64,000 nt of DNA, taken from NCBI RefSeq assembly GCF_030818255.1, contig NZ_JAUTAG010000001.1:3875786-3939785 (forward strand). Reading direction: 5' to 3'. The position numbers and the translations under genes were made by a program. The notes below the pieces were generated by a model that was not told the origin of the DNA, searched no databases, and saw only the letters and a program-made list of their open reading frames with translations. Below are positions 48,614 through 57,235 of this stretch, piece after piece. Position 1 is the stretch's first letter. Each line of letters opens with the position of its first letter. This DNA is from Microbacterium sp. SORGH_AS_0969. GTDB lineage: Bacteria > Actinomycetota > Actinomycetes > Actinomycetales > Microbacteriaceae.

Positions 48614-49258
48614 TCACTCGCCCGACAGACCGCCCAGCAGGTGGCCGAACGACCGGCCCTCGCCGAGGTACGACGAGGGATCGAACGGGTCGGCGTCGCG
48701 GACGGGCTCACGCGCGGCGATGGCATCCGCGAACTCACGGGCTCCGCGCTCGACGCGCGAACCGAGCGGGGCGACCTCGTCGGCGTTCGCACCCCAGTCG
48801 CTGGAGGCCGCGAACACGCCGGTCGGCACGGGATTGGCGTGCAGGTAGGTGAACAGCGGACGTATCGCGTAATCGATCGCGAGCGAGTGACGCGCGGTAC
48901 CGGCGTTCGCGCCGATCAGCACCGGGGTGCCGGTGAGCGCCTGCGGGTCGAGCACGTCGATGAACGACTTGAACAACCCCGAGTAGCTCGTCGAGAAGAT
49001 CGGCGTGACGGCGATGATGCCGTCGGCCGACACGACCGTGTTGATCATCTGCTCCAGCGGCGCCGGAGCGAAGCCGGTGAGCAGATTGTCGGTGAGGTCG
49101 TGTGCGTAGTCGCGCAGCTCGAACACGTCGCTGGTGGCGTCGATCCCGCGCTCGCGCAGCTCCGCCAGGGCGGCGTGGGCGAGCCGGTCACCGAGCATGC
49201 GCGTCGACGAGGGGGTCGACAGGCCCGCGGTCACGACCGCGATACGGCGAGCGGACAT
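48614..49258 (-). CDS. NADPH-dependent FMN reductase, CE1759-type partner of an LLM monooxygenase
   Basis: 214 residues from ATG 49258 (MSARRIAVVTAGLSTPSSTRML). Flavodoxin-like reductase fold: TAGLSTPSST phosphate loop, ITPIFSTSYSGLFKSFIDVL region, PVLIGANAGTARHSL. It supplies reduced FMN to the flavin-dependent monooxygenase encoded one base upstream; this fixed pairing is known as the CE1758/CE1759 pair in Corynebacterium and relatives. The substrate of the pair is unknown. Confidence 0.88.
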   Translation of the reverse strand: MSARRIAVVTAGLSTPSSTRMLGDRLAHAALAELRERGIDATSDVFELRDYAHDLTDNLLTGFAPAPLEQMINTVVSADGIIAVTPIFSTSYSGLFKSFIDVLDPQALTGTPVLIGANAGTARHSLAIDYAIRPLFTYLHANPVPTGVFAASSDWGANADEVAPLGSRVERGAREFADAIAAREPVRDADPFDPSSYLGEGRSFGHLLGGLSGE

Positions 49259-49259
49259 G

Positions 49260-50489
49260 TCAGGCACCCACCTTCGTCGCGGCCGCGCCGAAAGCGCTGC
49301 CCGAGCGAGGCGCGGCATCCTGGTACGGGCTGCCCGCGACCATGTTGTCGCCCCGGTTCGCACCGGGAACGGCCTGGCGCGGGGCGGCACCGGCGTAGAT
49401 CTTCTCGACCAGATTGGCGTGCGTGGGCGCGTCGGGGACCTCGGCCGGACGGTTCACCTGCAGCTCCTTGCGCAGCACCGGGACGACCTCGGAGCCGAGG
49501 ATGTCGAGCTGTTCGAGCACCGTCTTCGTCGGGAGACCGGCGTGGTCGATGAGGAACAGCTGGCGCTGGTAGTCGCCGAACGTCTCACGCATCGCGGCGT
49601 AGCGGTCGATGACCTGCTGCGGCGAGCCGACGGTCAGCGGGGTCATCTCGCTGAAGTCCTCGAGGCTCGGCCCGTGGCCGTAAACCGGGGCGTTGTCGAA
49701 GTAGGGGCGGAACTCCTTCACGGCATCCTGCGAGTTCGGCCGCATGAACACCTGCCCGCCGAGGCCGACGATCGCCTGCTGGGGCGTGCCGTGACCGTAG
49801 TGCGCGAAGCGCTCGCGGTACAGCGTGATGAGGCGCTGGTAGTGCTCCTTGGGCCAGAAGATGTTGTTCGCGAAGAAGCCGTTGCCGTAGTACGCGGCCT
49901 GCTCGGCGATCTCGGGCGTGCGGATCGAGCCGTGCCACACGAACGGCGGCACGCCGTCGAGCGGACGCGGGGTCGAGGTGAAGCCCTGCAGCGGCGTACG
50001 GAACTTGCCCTCCCAGTCGACGACGTCCTCGCGCCACAGCTTGTGCAGCAGGTCGTAGTTCTCGATGGTCAGCGGAAGGCCCTGACGGATGTCCTTGCCG
50101 AACCAGGGGTAGACCGGCCCGGTGTTGCCGCGGCCGAGCATGAGGTCGGCACGCCCGCCCGACACGTGCTGCAGCATCGCGAAGTCCTCGGCGATCTTCA
50201 CCGGGTCGTTCGTGGTGATGAGCGTCGTCGAGGTCGTGAGGATGAGGCGCTCGGTCTGGGCGGCGATGTACGCGAGCGTCGTCGTGGGCGACGACGACCA
50301 GAACGGCGGGTTGTGGTGCTCCCCGAGGGCGAAGACGTCGAGTCCCACCTCTTCGGTGTGCTTGGCGATCGTGAGGGTGTCCTTGATGCGCTGAGCCTCG
50401 CTCGGCGTCTTGCCCGTGGTGGGGTCCTGGGTGATGTCGCTCACCGTCATGACGCCGAACTGCATTCCGGACCAGGTGTTCTCACTCAT
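49260..50489 (-). CDS. LLM-class flavin-dependent monooxygenase, CE1758-type
   Basis: 409 residues from ATG 50489 (MSENTWSGMQFGVMTVSD), with AGGAGG 7 bases upstream. Luciferase-like TIM barrel: GLDVFALGEHHNPPFWSSSP, ILTTSTTLITTNDPVKIAEDFAMLQHVSGGRADLMLGRGN, HGSIRTPEIAEQAAYYGNG. FMNH2 is provided by the following reductase gene. The C-terminal ~50 residues (GANRGDNMVAGSPYQDAA) look flexible. An AT-rich palindrome upstream suggests dedicated regulation. Confidence 0.92.
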   Translation of the reverse strand: MSENTWSGMQFGVMTVSDITQDPTTGKTPSEAQRIKDTLTIAKHTEEVGLDVFALGEHHNPPFWSSSPTTTLAYIAAQTERLILTTSTTLITTNDPVKIAEDFAMLQHVSGGRADLMLGRGNTGPVYPWFGKDIRQGLPLTIENYDLLHKLWREDVVDWEGKFRTPLQGFTSTPRPLDGVPPFVWHGSIRTPEIAEQAAYYGNGFFANNIFWPKEHYQRLITLYRERFAHYGHGTPQQAIVGLGGQVFMRPNSQDAVKEFRPYFDNAPVYGHGPSLEDFSEMTPLTVGSPQQVIDRYAAMRETFGDYQRQLFLIDHAGLPTKTVLEQLDILGSEVVPVLRKELQVNRPAEVPDAPTHANLVEKIYAGAAPRQAVPGANRGDNMVAGSPYQDAAPRSGSAFGAAATKVGA

Positions 50490-50504
50490 GATGCGCCTCC
50501 TATT

Positions 50505-50524
50505 TGTATGCATCTGAATATACA
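50505..50524. promoter_or_regulatory. AT-rich TGTAT-N10-ATACA palindrome upstream of the monooxygenase
   Basis: Arms TGTAT and ATACA, 15 bases before the start codon, in the most AT-rich patch of this part of the window. Likely an operator or a promoter -10 region for the CE1758/CE1759 pair. No regulator gene is adjacent. Confidence 0.45.
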
Positions 50525-50626
50525 TGGTTGAACGCACCACGCCGAGGTTTATTCCGCCGTACCTCATCGGCATCCGGAATCCACCCCCGTGGACCCACCC
50601 TCACGCCGCGATTATCGTCGCCGGGG

Positions 50627-51712
50627 ATGACGGATGCCATGACCCCGCCCCACGCGACGTCTCTCGCGACAACCCGCACCCCGTTCTGGGACAACGCCCG
50701 CTTCGCCGCGATCGTGCTGGTCGTCTTCGGCCACGCGATCCAGCGCCTGACCTACGACTCGGATGCCGCGGAGGCGCTGTACCTGCTCGTCTACGCGTTC
50801 CATATGCCGCTGTTCGCTCTCGTGGCGGGCTACTTCTCGTCGTCGGCCGAGCCGACCCGCGCACGGATGGCGCGCCTGTTCACCGACCTCATCGCGCCGT
50901 ACCTGATCTTCGAGACGCTGTGGACGATCACGCAGTTCCTCGTGACGGGGAGAACGAACCTCGATCCGGCGCAACCGTCGTGGACCCTGTGGTTCCTGCT
51001 CGCCCTCGCGTTGTTCCGGCTCGTGTTGCCGTACCTCGCGCTGCTCCGCGCACCCGTGGTGTGGGCCCTGGCGATCTCGGTCGTCGCCGGGTACCTGCCG
51101 AGCATCGACTCGACGTTCTCGGTGTCGCGCTTCCTCGGCCTCCTGCCGTTCTTCACCCTCGGGTGGTGGCTGCGCGAGCACGACGCGGTCGCGCGCGCGG
51201 GGCTGCTCGCCGCCCGACCGGTGTGGCTGCGCGTCGCCGCGGGTGCGGTGCTCGCCGGCGTCGGCGCACTCGCCCTCGTGTTCGTCGACACGTGGCGCGA
51301 CGTGCGCCTGGGCACGTGGTTCTTCTTCGTCGATCCGTATGTCGACCTCGACGCCCCGCAGTGGTGGGCCGGCGGCATCCGGCTGGCGATCATCGCCCTG
51401 GCGCTCATCCTGATGACGGCGTTCCTGCTGCTCGTCCCCCGCGGCGAGACCCGCTGGACGCACCTCGGGCGCTACACGATGTACGTCTACCTGCTGCACA
51501 CGTTCGTGCTCTATCCGTTCCGCCAGTCGGGCGTGCTGCGGGGACTCGAGCCGTCGTGGCTGTGGATCGCGGTGGTCGCCGTCGCGAGCGTGGTCATCGC
51601 GGTGGCCCTGTCGAGCCGCCCGATCCGGCGCCTCACGCGCCCGCTGGTGGAACCCCGGATGCCGTGGCTCTTCCGCGACCGCGAGCTCGGCGCGGGGCGC
51701 GGGGCGCGGTAG
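50627..51712 (+). CDS. Acyltransferase family 3 membrane protein
   Basis: 361 residues from ATG 50627 (MTDAMTPPHATS); the earlier frame start at 50504 lies in the operator region and is rejected. About ten transmembrane helices. TPFWDNARFAAIVLVVFGHAIQ carries the conserved His after helix 1, and MPLFALVAGYFSSS and RYTMYVYLLHTFVLYP are characteristic of fucose-4-O-acetylase-like enzymes, which O-acetylate cell-surface sugars using cytoplasmic acetyl-CoA. No glycan genes flank it directly. Confidence 0.88.
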   Translation: MTDAMTPPHATSLATTRTPFWDNARFAAIVLVVFGHAIQRLTYDSDAAEALYLLVYAFHMPLFALVAGYFSSSAEPTRARMARLFTDLIAPYLIFETLWTITQFLVTGRTNLDPAQPSWTLWFLLALALFRLVLPYLALLRAPVVWALAISVVAGYLPSIDSTFSVSRFLGLLPFFTLGWWLREHDAVARAGLLAARPVWLRVAAGAVLAGVGALALVFVDTWRDVRLGTWFFFVDPYVDLDAPQWWAGGIRLAIIALALILMTAFLLLVPRGETRWTHLGRYTMYVYLLHTFVLYPFRQSGVLRGLEPSWLWIAVVAVASVVIAVALSSRPIRRLTRPLVEPRMPWLFRDRELGAGRGAR

Positions 51713-51727
51713 GCGCGTCGACGCCGA

Positions 51728-51981
51728 CAGGCTCAGCCACCCCTCGAAGCCAGGTCCCTGAGCCTGTCGAAGGGACCGGACCCCACGCACACGCCCGGTG
51801 GCTTCGGCAGGCTCAGCCACCCCTCGAAGCCAGGTCCCTGAGCCTGTCGAAGGGACCGGACCCCACGCACACGCCCGGTGGCTTCGACAGGCTCAGCCAC
51901 CCCTCGAAGCCAGGTCCCTGAGCCTGTCGAAGGGACCGGACCCCACGCACACGACCGATGGCTTCGGCAGGCTCAGCCACC
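51728..51981. repeat. 80-bp tandem array of REP-like hairpins, 3.2 copies
   Basis: Three full 80-base units start at 51728, 51808 and 51888, with a partial fourth at 51968. Each unit contains one hairpin GGTCCCT/AGGGACC with loop GAGCCTGTCGA. A second hairpin, GGTGGCT/AGCCACC with loop TCGRCAGGCTC, straddles each unit junction. Units differ by only a few bases, indicating recent amplification. The array fills the gap between the convergent acyltransferase and efeB genes (51713-52018). Confidence 0.92.
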
Positions 51982-52018
51982 TCACGGCGACACCCCGCCC
52001 GCGCCTGGGTTGAGCTCC

Positions 52019-53359
52019 CTACGCGCCGAGCAGCCCCGCCCCGATCGACGCGCCCGCGGCCGGAGCCGGGGGCACGGCCCACAGCCCCGAGCCGACGTGG
52101 CGGATGTACTCGCCCATGGCATCCGTGGACAGGGCCTTCTGCAGGGTGATGAATCGGTCGGGGCTCTTCTGGAACGACAGGAAAAACAGCCCGGCGTTGA
52201 GCCGACCGAGATCGGTCGTTCCGTCGACGAAGTTGTAGCCGCGGCGCAGGATCCGGATGCCCCCGTTGTTGTCGGGGTGCGCGAGGCTGACGTGGCTGCG
52301 GGGGTCGATCGCCGGTTTCCCGGTCGGACCGACCGCCGAGAAGTCGGGAGCGGTGAACTCGTCGCCGCCCGAGAGCGGCGCCCCCGCCCCCTTGTCGCGA
52401 CCGACCACGCGATCCTGCTCCGCGAGACGCGTGCGGTCCCACGTCTCGATCAGCATCGCGATGCGTCGCGCGACGAGGTACGACCCGCCCGTAAGCCACG
52501 CCGGGCCCTCGGATGCCGAGACCCAGACGTTCTCCTCCAGTGCAGCCGTGTCGTCGGCGAGGATGTTCGCCGTGCCGTCCTTGAAGCCGAAGAGGTTTCT
52601 CGGGGTCGTCTGAGACGCGGTGGTCTTCGACGTGCGCCCGAAGCCGAGCTGCGACCAGCGGATCGTCGCGCGACCGAAAGCGATGCGGCTGAGGTTGCGG
52701 ATCGCGTGGACGGCCACCTGCGGGTCGTCGGCGCACGCCTGGATGCACAGGTCGCCGTCGGAGCGCAGCGGGTCGAGGTCGTCGTTCAAGAACGCGGGGA
52801 GCCGTTCGAGTCCTGCCGGGCGCTGCCCCTCCAGCCCGAACCGGGCGTCGAAGAGCGAGGGCCCGAACCCGAAGGTGATCGTGAGGTTGCTCGCCGGCAG
52901 CCCGACGGCCTCCCCCGTGTCGTCCGGCGGCGCGTCGGGCGATCCGCCGAGCGCGCCGGTGGCGCTCACGTCGAGGCCCTGCATCATGCGGTTCGCGGCA
53001 TACGTCCAGTCCGACAGCAACTCGGCCAGATCGTCGCGCGTGGTGCGCGCCATCATGTCGTAGGCCGCGAAGTGGAGGTGCTCCTGCACGGGGGTGGTGA
53101 TCCCGGGCTGATGGATGCCAGACGCCGGGGCCGCGGCATCCATGATCCGTCGTGCCTGGTCCTGGCCGTACGCCGCACCCCCGACCAGGCCCGCGCCCGC
53201 GCCGACGACGAGGCTGGTCGCGCTCGCCCCGATGGCCAACCCGATCAGGTCGCGCCGGGACACACCCGCCGACGCGTCGGGGCCGGACGGCGACGCGGCT
53301 GCCGCCGGACCCGAGGATCCGACGGCAGCCGTGTTCTGTTCTTCGTCGCTCACACTCAC
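52019..53359 (-). CDS. efeB: Deferrochelatase/peroxidase EfeB (DyP type)
   Basis: Tat-exported heme peroxidase of the EfeUOB ferrous-iron system; can also extract iron from heme. 446 residues from GTG 53359. Twin-arginine signal VSRRDLIGLAIGASATSLVVG near residues 33-55, DyP motif FGFKDGTANIL (GxxDG) and the proximal heme His in IDPRSHVSLAHPD. The start overlaps the efeO stop by GTGA. It is last in efeU-efeO-efeB. Confidence 0.93.
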   Translation of the reverse strand: MSVSDEEQNTAAVGSSGPAAAASPSGPDASAGVSRRDLIGLAIGASATSLVVGAGAGLVGGAAYGQDQARRIMDAAAPASGIHQPGITTPVQEHLHFAAYDMMARTTRDDLAELLSDWTYAANRMMQGLDVSATGALGGSPDAPPDDTGEAVGLPASNLTITFGFGPSLFDARFGLEGQRPAGLERLPAFLNDDLDPLRSDGDLCIQACADDPQVAVHAIRNLSRIAFGRATIRWSQLGFGRTSKTTASQTTPRNLFGFKDGTANILADDTAALEENVWVSASEGPAWLTGGSYLVARRIAMLIETWDRTRLAEQDRVVGRDKGAGAPLSGGDEFTAPDFSAVGPTGKPAIDPRSHVSLAHPDNNGGIRILRRGYNFVDGTTDLGRLNAGLFFLSFQKSPDRFITLQKALSTDAMGEYIRHVGSGLWAVPPAPAAGASIGAGLLGA

Positions 53360-54587
53360 TCCAGCACCGTGACCGTCAGCTGCGAGAGCGGCTCGGCCAG
53401 GGCGTTGATGAGGTCGGTGAACTGGCGCTTGTCCGCCTCGGTCAGCTGCGAGTAGGGGACGAAGCCCGCGTCGGCCGAACCATGTGCCGCGAGAGCAGCC
53501 TCGAGGTCGGCGTATCCCTTGTCGATGCGGGCGACGAGTTCAGCGCCCTTGTCGCCCTTCGACTCGGCGAAGTCGCGCACGAGCGAGAAGGCCATCTTCG
53601 ACCCCTCGACGTTCGCCGCGAAGTCGTAGAGGTCGGTCCCCGACCACCAGTCCTCTTCACCGCTGATCTTGCCGCTCGCGACCTCGTCGAGCAGCGCGAT
53701 CGCGCCGTTCGAGATGCCCGCGACGCCCTGCGCGTCGAGGGCCTGCGTGAACTCGTCGCCGTGGACGTAGTCGTACAGCTCCTGGACGTCGGAGACGAGC
53801 TTGTCGCCGTGCGTCTTGCGCTCGTCGGGGGTCGACGGGGTCCAGTCCTTCCAGGCGGGCGTCTCACCGTCGGCGTTCAACGCGTCCTGCGCGGGGACCC
53901 AGAGGTCCTTCTCGATGCGGTGGAACCCGGTCCAATCCAGCCCCTCGGCCACCGCGTCGACCTCGCGGTAGTCGATGCGGGGGTCGAGGTCGCCGAGCGC
54001 CTCGGCGATCGGCTCGATCCGCTCGTAGTATGCGCGGACGCGGGGGAACTGCTCCTTCGCGGCGGCGTCGTCTCCCGACTCGTACGCGGCCGTGAAGGTC
54101 TTCACGGCGGGGAGCAGCTGACCGACCTGGTCCTTGACGAACGCGGCGTAGAGGTCGACCGCCTGCTGCTTCTGCTCGGCATCCGGGCGCCCTCGACGGC
54201 AACGGCGTCGCCGGTGACCGAGAAGCTCGCCTTGCCGACGCCGTCGCCGACCATTCCGGGCTTGCAGAGGGTGAAGTAGTCACCGGGCTGAGCCACGACG
54301 GTGAGGTTGCGCGACGCGCCGGGGGCGATGTTCTCGACCTCACCCACGATACGGAGGCCGTCGGATGCCAGCAGGTAGAACTCCGTGACCTGGTCGCTCT
54401 TGTTGCTCACGTCGAACGCGACGGTGCCGCTGGGCGCCGAGGCGGACGAGACCGCGCAGCCGTCGTCGGTCGAGGTGACGGTCAGGGCTCCGGAGGCGGC
54501 CGCGTCGGTCTTGGCGACGCAGCCGGAGAGGACGAGGGCGGCCGCGCCGGCCACGGCCGCAGCCGCGAGGAGGCGAGTCGGGGTCAT
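53356..54587 (-). pseudogene. efeO: Iron uptake lipoprotein EfeO, frameshifted
   Basis: Periplasm-side iron-binding partner of EfeU. N-terminal lipoprotein signal ending LVLSGCVAKTDAA, a cupredoxin-like domain (VAFDVSNKSDQVTEFYLLAS ... VAQPGDYFTLCKPGM), then the M75 peptidase-like domain (YYERIEPIAEAL, DWTGFHRIEKDLW with the HxxE motif). The reading frame breaks at 54185-54187, where adding one G on this strand (C in the transcript) restores VEGAPDAEQKQQAVDLYAAF. Reconstructed length 410 residues, normal for EfeO. Everything else is intact, so an indel error is likely. Its ATG overlaps the efeU stop. Confidence 0.88.
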
Positions 54588-55690
54588 GATGCTCCATTCG
54601 GATGGGTGACGGATGCCGTGGCGTCGGGCACGCGAGCGGCGTCGGGAGTTCGTGGGGTGGCGGATGCCACAGGAGGGGGCACGGCCGAAGAGGTCGCGGA
54701 CGCGGTGCCATCCGACGCGGGCGCGGCGGGCGCAGCGGCAGCGGACGCTGCGGCGTCGGAAGCGACGACTCCGGACGCGAGGACCTCACGCGCGACGGGC
54801 TTCGGCCGGCGGTTCGCGCGCACGCCGCGCACGAACAGCGGCACGACCACCGCCATGTAGATGGCCCAGGCGATGACCTGCAGCCACGTCATGGCCGGCA
54901 TGAAACCGACCGTGGCCTGCAGGAGAGCCGCAAGCGGGCTCGTCGGCGCGATGACGTGGGAGATGTCGAAGGCCCAGCCGAAGGGAAAGCCCGCCCAGCC
55001 CGTCGCGGCGCCGCCGGTGACGGGGTCGATCGTGGCGCTGGCACCGAACGGGCCGGGCAGCGCTCCCCCTTCTTGCAGGTCGTGAATCGCGTAGGCGAGC
55101 ACGCCGGCGGCCACCACGACGAGGAAGCCTCCTGTCCAGGTGAAGAAGCGCGCGAGGTTCAGGCGCAGCATTCCGCGTGCGATGAGCCAGCCCAGCACGA
55201 CGGCGGCGACCAAGCCCAGCAGAGCACCGACCAGGGCAATGGCTTGCTCGCCGAAGGACTGCACCATTGCCCACAGCAGCAGCGTGGTCTCGACCCCCTC
55301 GCGCGCGACCGAGACGAAGCCGATCGCGACGAGCGCCCAGACCCCGCCGCGCAGGGCCTTGTCGACGCCACCCTCGAGCCCCGCTTTCAGCGTGCGCCCG
55401 GCTTTCTGCATCCAGAAGATCATCCAGGTGACCATCGCGACGGCGAGCAGCGACAGTCCCCCGCCGAGGAGCTCCTGGGCCTCGAAAGTGAGCATGTAGG
55501 CGCCGAAGGTGAAGATCGCGCCGACGGTCAGCGCCAGGGCGATCGCGAGGCCGACACCGGTCCACAGCTTGGGCAGAGCGTCACGACGGTCCAGGCGGGT
55601 GAGGTACGCGACGAGGATGCCGACGACGAGTGCCGCTTCGAGGCCTTCACGGAGGCCGATGAGGAACGTGGCGAAGAAGCTTGCGAGCAC
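54584..55690 (-). CDS. efeU: Iron permease EfeU
   Basis: FTR1/OFeT family permease for ferrous/ferric iron. 368 residues from GTG 55690 (VLASFFATFLIGLREGLEA); the longer frame to 55759 would start inside the predicted iron box and is rejected. Seven transmembrane helices, with the two REGLE-type iron motifs in LIGLREGLEAALVVG and SVAREGVETTLLL. The C-terminal ~80 residues are Ala/Ser/Pro-rich and likely cytoplasmic and disordered. First gene of efeUOB; all junctions overlap. Confidence 0.93.
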   Translation of the reverse strand: MLASFFATFLIGLREGLEAALVVGILVAYLTRLDRRDALPKLWTGVGLAIALALTVGAIFTFGAYMLTFEAQELLGGGLSLLAVAMVTWMIFWMQKAGRTLKAGLEGGVDKALRGGVWALVAIGFVSVAREGVETTLLLWAMVQSFGEQAIALVGALLGLVAAVVLGWLIARGMLRLNLARFFTWTGGFLVVVAAGVLAYAIHDLQEGGALPGPFGASATIDPVTGGAATGWAGFPFGWAFDISHVIAPTSPLAALLQATVGFMPAMTWLQVIAWAIYMAVVVPLFVRGVRANRRPKPVAREVLASGVVASDAAASAAAAPAAPASDGTASATSSAVPPPVASATPRTPDAARVPDATASVTHPNGAS

Positions 55691-55744
55691 GGGCGGGATT
55701 CCGACTTTCGGTTTCGGGGTGGGCGCCGCGGCACTGCGGGAAGG

Positions 55745-55763
55745 TAAGGGCAGCCTCACCTGA
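55745..55763. promoter_or_regulatory. IdeR/DtxR-like iron box upstream of efeU
   Basis: TAAGGGCAGCCTCACCTGA fits TWAGGTWAGSCTWACCTWA at about 15 of 19 positions, including AAGG, AGCCT and ACCT blocks. It lies 55 bases upstream of the efeU start, suitable for iron-dependent repression of efeUOB. Confidence 0.65.
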
Positions 55764-55798
55764 CCTGGAAACGATACGCAATTCCATGGCTAATTCGC

Positions 55799-55818
55799 AC
55801 CCCGCCGATCGGCGGGGT
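55799..55818. other. Perfect palindrome between efeU and the oxygenase gene
   Basis: CCCCGCCGATCGGCGGGG flanked by A and T and followed by TTGCG. As RNA it would form a strong stem with a minimal loop, in a divergent promoter region where a terminator is not expected. It may be an operator. Confidence 0.45.
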
Positions 55819-55977
55819 TTGCGATCACGGACGTCACACACGCTCCACCCCCGTCTTTTCGCGGCGCCGAGGGGATGGCATCCTGTTCGATGGCCTCCGC
55901 GGATGCTGCATCCGGTGCGGACGGTAACCATCGGCAACATTCACACGATCCCGCGCGGATCGACCTAGCCTCGTCGC

Positions 55978-56994
55978 ATGTCCGACCTGAATCTCCCCGT
56001 CCTCGACCTCTCGCTCCTCGATCAGGGGCCGGATGCCGCCGCTCGCTTCCGCGACGAGTTGCGGGCCGCGACCCATGACGTCGGCTTCTTCTACCTGACG
56101 GGCACCGGCGTCAGCCCCGAGCTGGAGGCGAAACTCCTGCAGGCGGCGAAGGACTTCTTCGCCCTGCCCGAGGCCGACAAGCTCGCGATCGAGAACGTCA
56201 CGAGCCCCCACTTCCGCGGCTACACGCGGGTCGGCGGCGAGCGCACGCAGGGCCGCGTCGACTGGCGAGAGCAGATCGACATCGGACCTGAGCGCGCGGC
56301 GATCGACGACCCCGAGGGCCCGGGGCACAACCGACTGGTCGGCCCGAACCTCTGGCCGGCCGCGCAGCCCGAGCTGAAGGAGGTCGTCACCGAGTGGCAC
56401 GACCACCTGACCGGCGTCGCCCGGAAGCTGCTGCGCGCGTGGGCCCTCGCCCTGGGCGCCGAGGAGCAGTACTTCGACCGCCACTTCGGCGACCCGCAGA
56501 CCCTCATCAAGATCGTGCGCTACCCCGGCAAGGACGACCCGACGCCCCAGCAGGGCGTGGGCGCGCACAAGGACTCGGGCGTTCTGACCCTGCTGTGGGT
56601 CGAGCCCGGGAAGGGCGGTCTGCAGGTCGAGCGAGACGGCGAGTGGGTCGACGCTCCCCCGGTGCCCGGCGCGTTCGTGGTGAACATCGGCGAGCTGCTC
56701 GAGTACGCCACCCAGGGCTACCTCACGGCCACGAACCACCGCGTGATCTCGCCGACCTACCCCGACGAGCGCATCTCGGTGCCGTTCTTCTTCAACCCCG
56801 CCCTCGACGCGCGCCTGCCGATCATCGAGCTGCCCGAGGAATTGGCATCCGAGGTCCGCGGCGTCACGGACGACCCGACGAACCCCATCCACGCGACGTA
56901 CGGCGAGAACGCCCTCAAGTCGCGCCTGCGCGCCCACCCCGACGTGGCCGAGCGCTGGCACGCTGACCTCCTGGCCGCGCGCGCCGCGTCCTGA
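55978..56994 (+). CDS. Isopenicillin N synthase-like 2-oxoglutarate/Fe(II) oxygenase
   Basis: 338 residues. Double-stranded beta-helix with iron ligands His197-x-Asp199 in GAHKDSG and His254 in TNHRV, and Arg265-x-Ser267 in DERISVPFF for 2-oxoglutarate binding. The N-terminal DIOX_N part is VLDLSLLDQGPDAAARFRDEL and VGFFYLTGTGV. Members in Actinobacteria act on diverse small molecules, so the IPNS name gives the family and not the product. It is divergent from efeUOB; an Fe(II) enzyme beside an iron importer may share the iron box. Confidence 0.9.
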   Translation: MSDLNLPVLDLSLLDQGPDAAARFRDELRAATHDVGFFYLTGTGVSPELEAKLLQAAKDFFALPEADKLAIENVTSPHFRGYTRVGGERTQGRVDWREQIDIGPERAAIDDPEGPGHNRLVGPNLWPAAQPELKEVVTEWHDHLTGVARKLLRAWALALGAEEQYFDRHFGDPQTLIKIVRYPGKDDPTPQQGVGAHKDSGVLTLLWVEPGKGGLQVERDGEWVDAPPVPGAFVVNIGELLEYATQGYLTATNHRVISPTYPDERISVPFFFNPALDARLPIIELPEELASEVRGVTDDPTNPIHATYGENALKSRLRAHPDVAERWHADLLAARAAS

Positions 56995-57064
56995 GCCCGC
57001 CGCGCCGACGTCCGAGCTCGGTGCCCGAGTCCGTCGCCGTGGCCGCGGATCACGGCCCCGGCCA

Positions 57065-57137
57065 CACGCATAAACGCGATCCACTCACAGAAACACGTGC
57101 ACAGCGCGTTTATGTGAGCGGATCGCGTTTATGCGTG
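57065..57137. repeat. CATAAACGC hairpin repeat, copy 1
   Basis: 25-base arms (57065-57089 and 57113-57137) starting CACGCATAAACGCGATCC, complementary with one mismatch, around a 23-base loop that itself contains another GCGTTTATG. A related hairpin is at 59315-59391. Located between the oxygenase and rpsO genes. Confidence 0.85.
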
Positions 57138-57170
57138 GCGGGGCGCCAGTCCACGGCATCCGGGAATGAC

Positions 57171-57201
57171 GAAGGCCGCCCCACACCGTGGGGCGGCCTT
57201 C
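57171..57201 (-). terminator. rpsO terminator hairpin
   Basis: Perfect 14-bp stem GAAGGCCGCCCCAC/GTGGGGCGGCCTTC with a 3-base loop, 35 bases past the rpsO stop. No strong T tract. Confidence 0.8.
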
Positions 57202-57235
57202 CAAGAATGTTTTGCGCGATTGAACGCTGGTGCGA

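Noticed and set aside
51728..51981. Possible CRISPR array
   Set aside because: The 80-bp units are contiguous and near-identical over their whole length, with no variable spacers and no cas genes.
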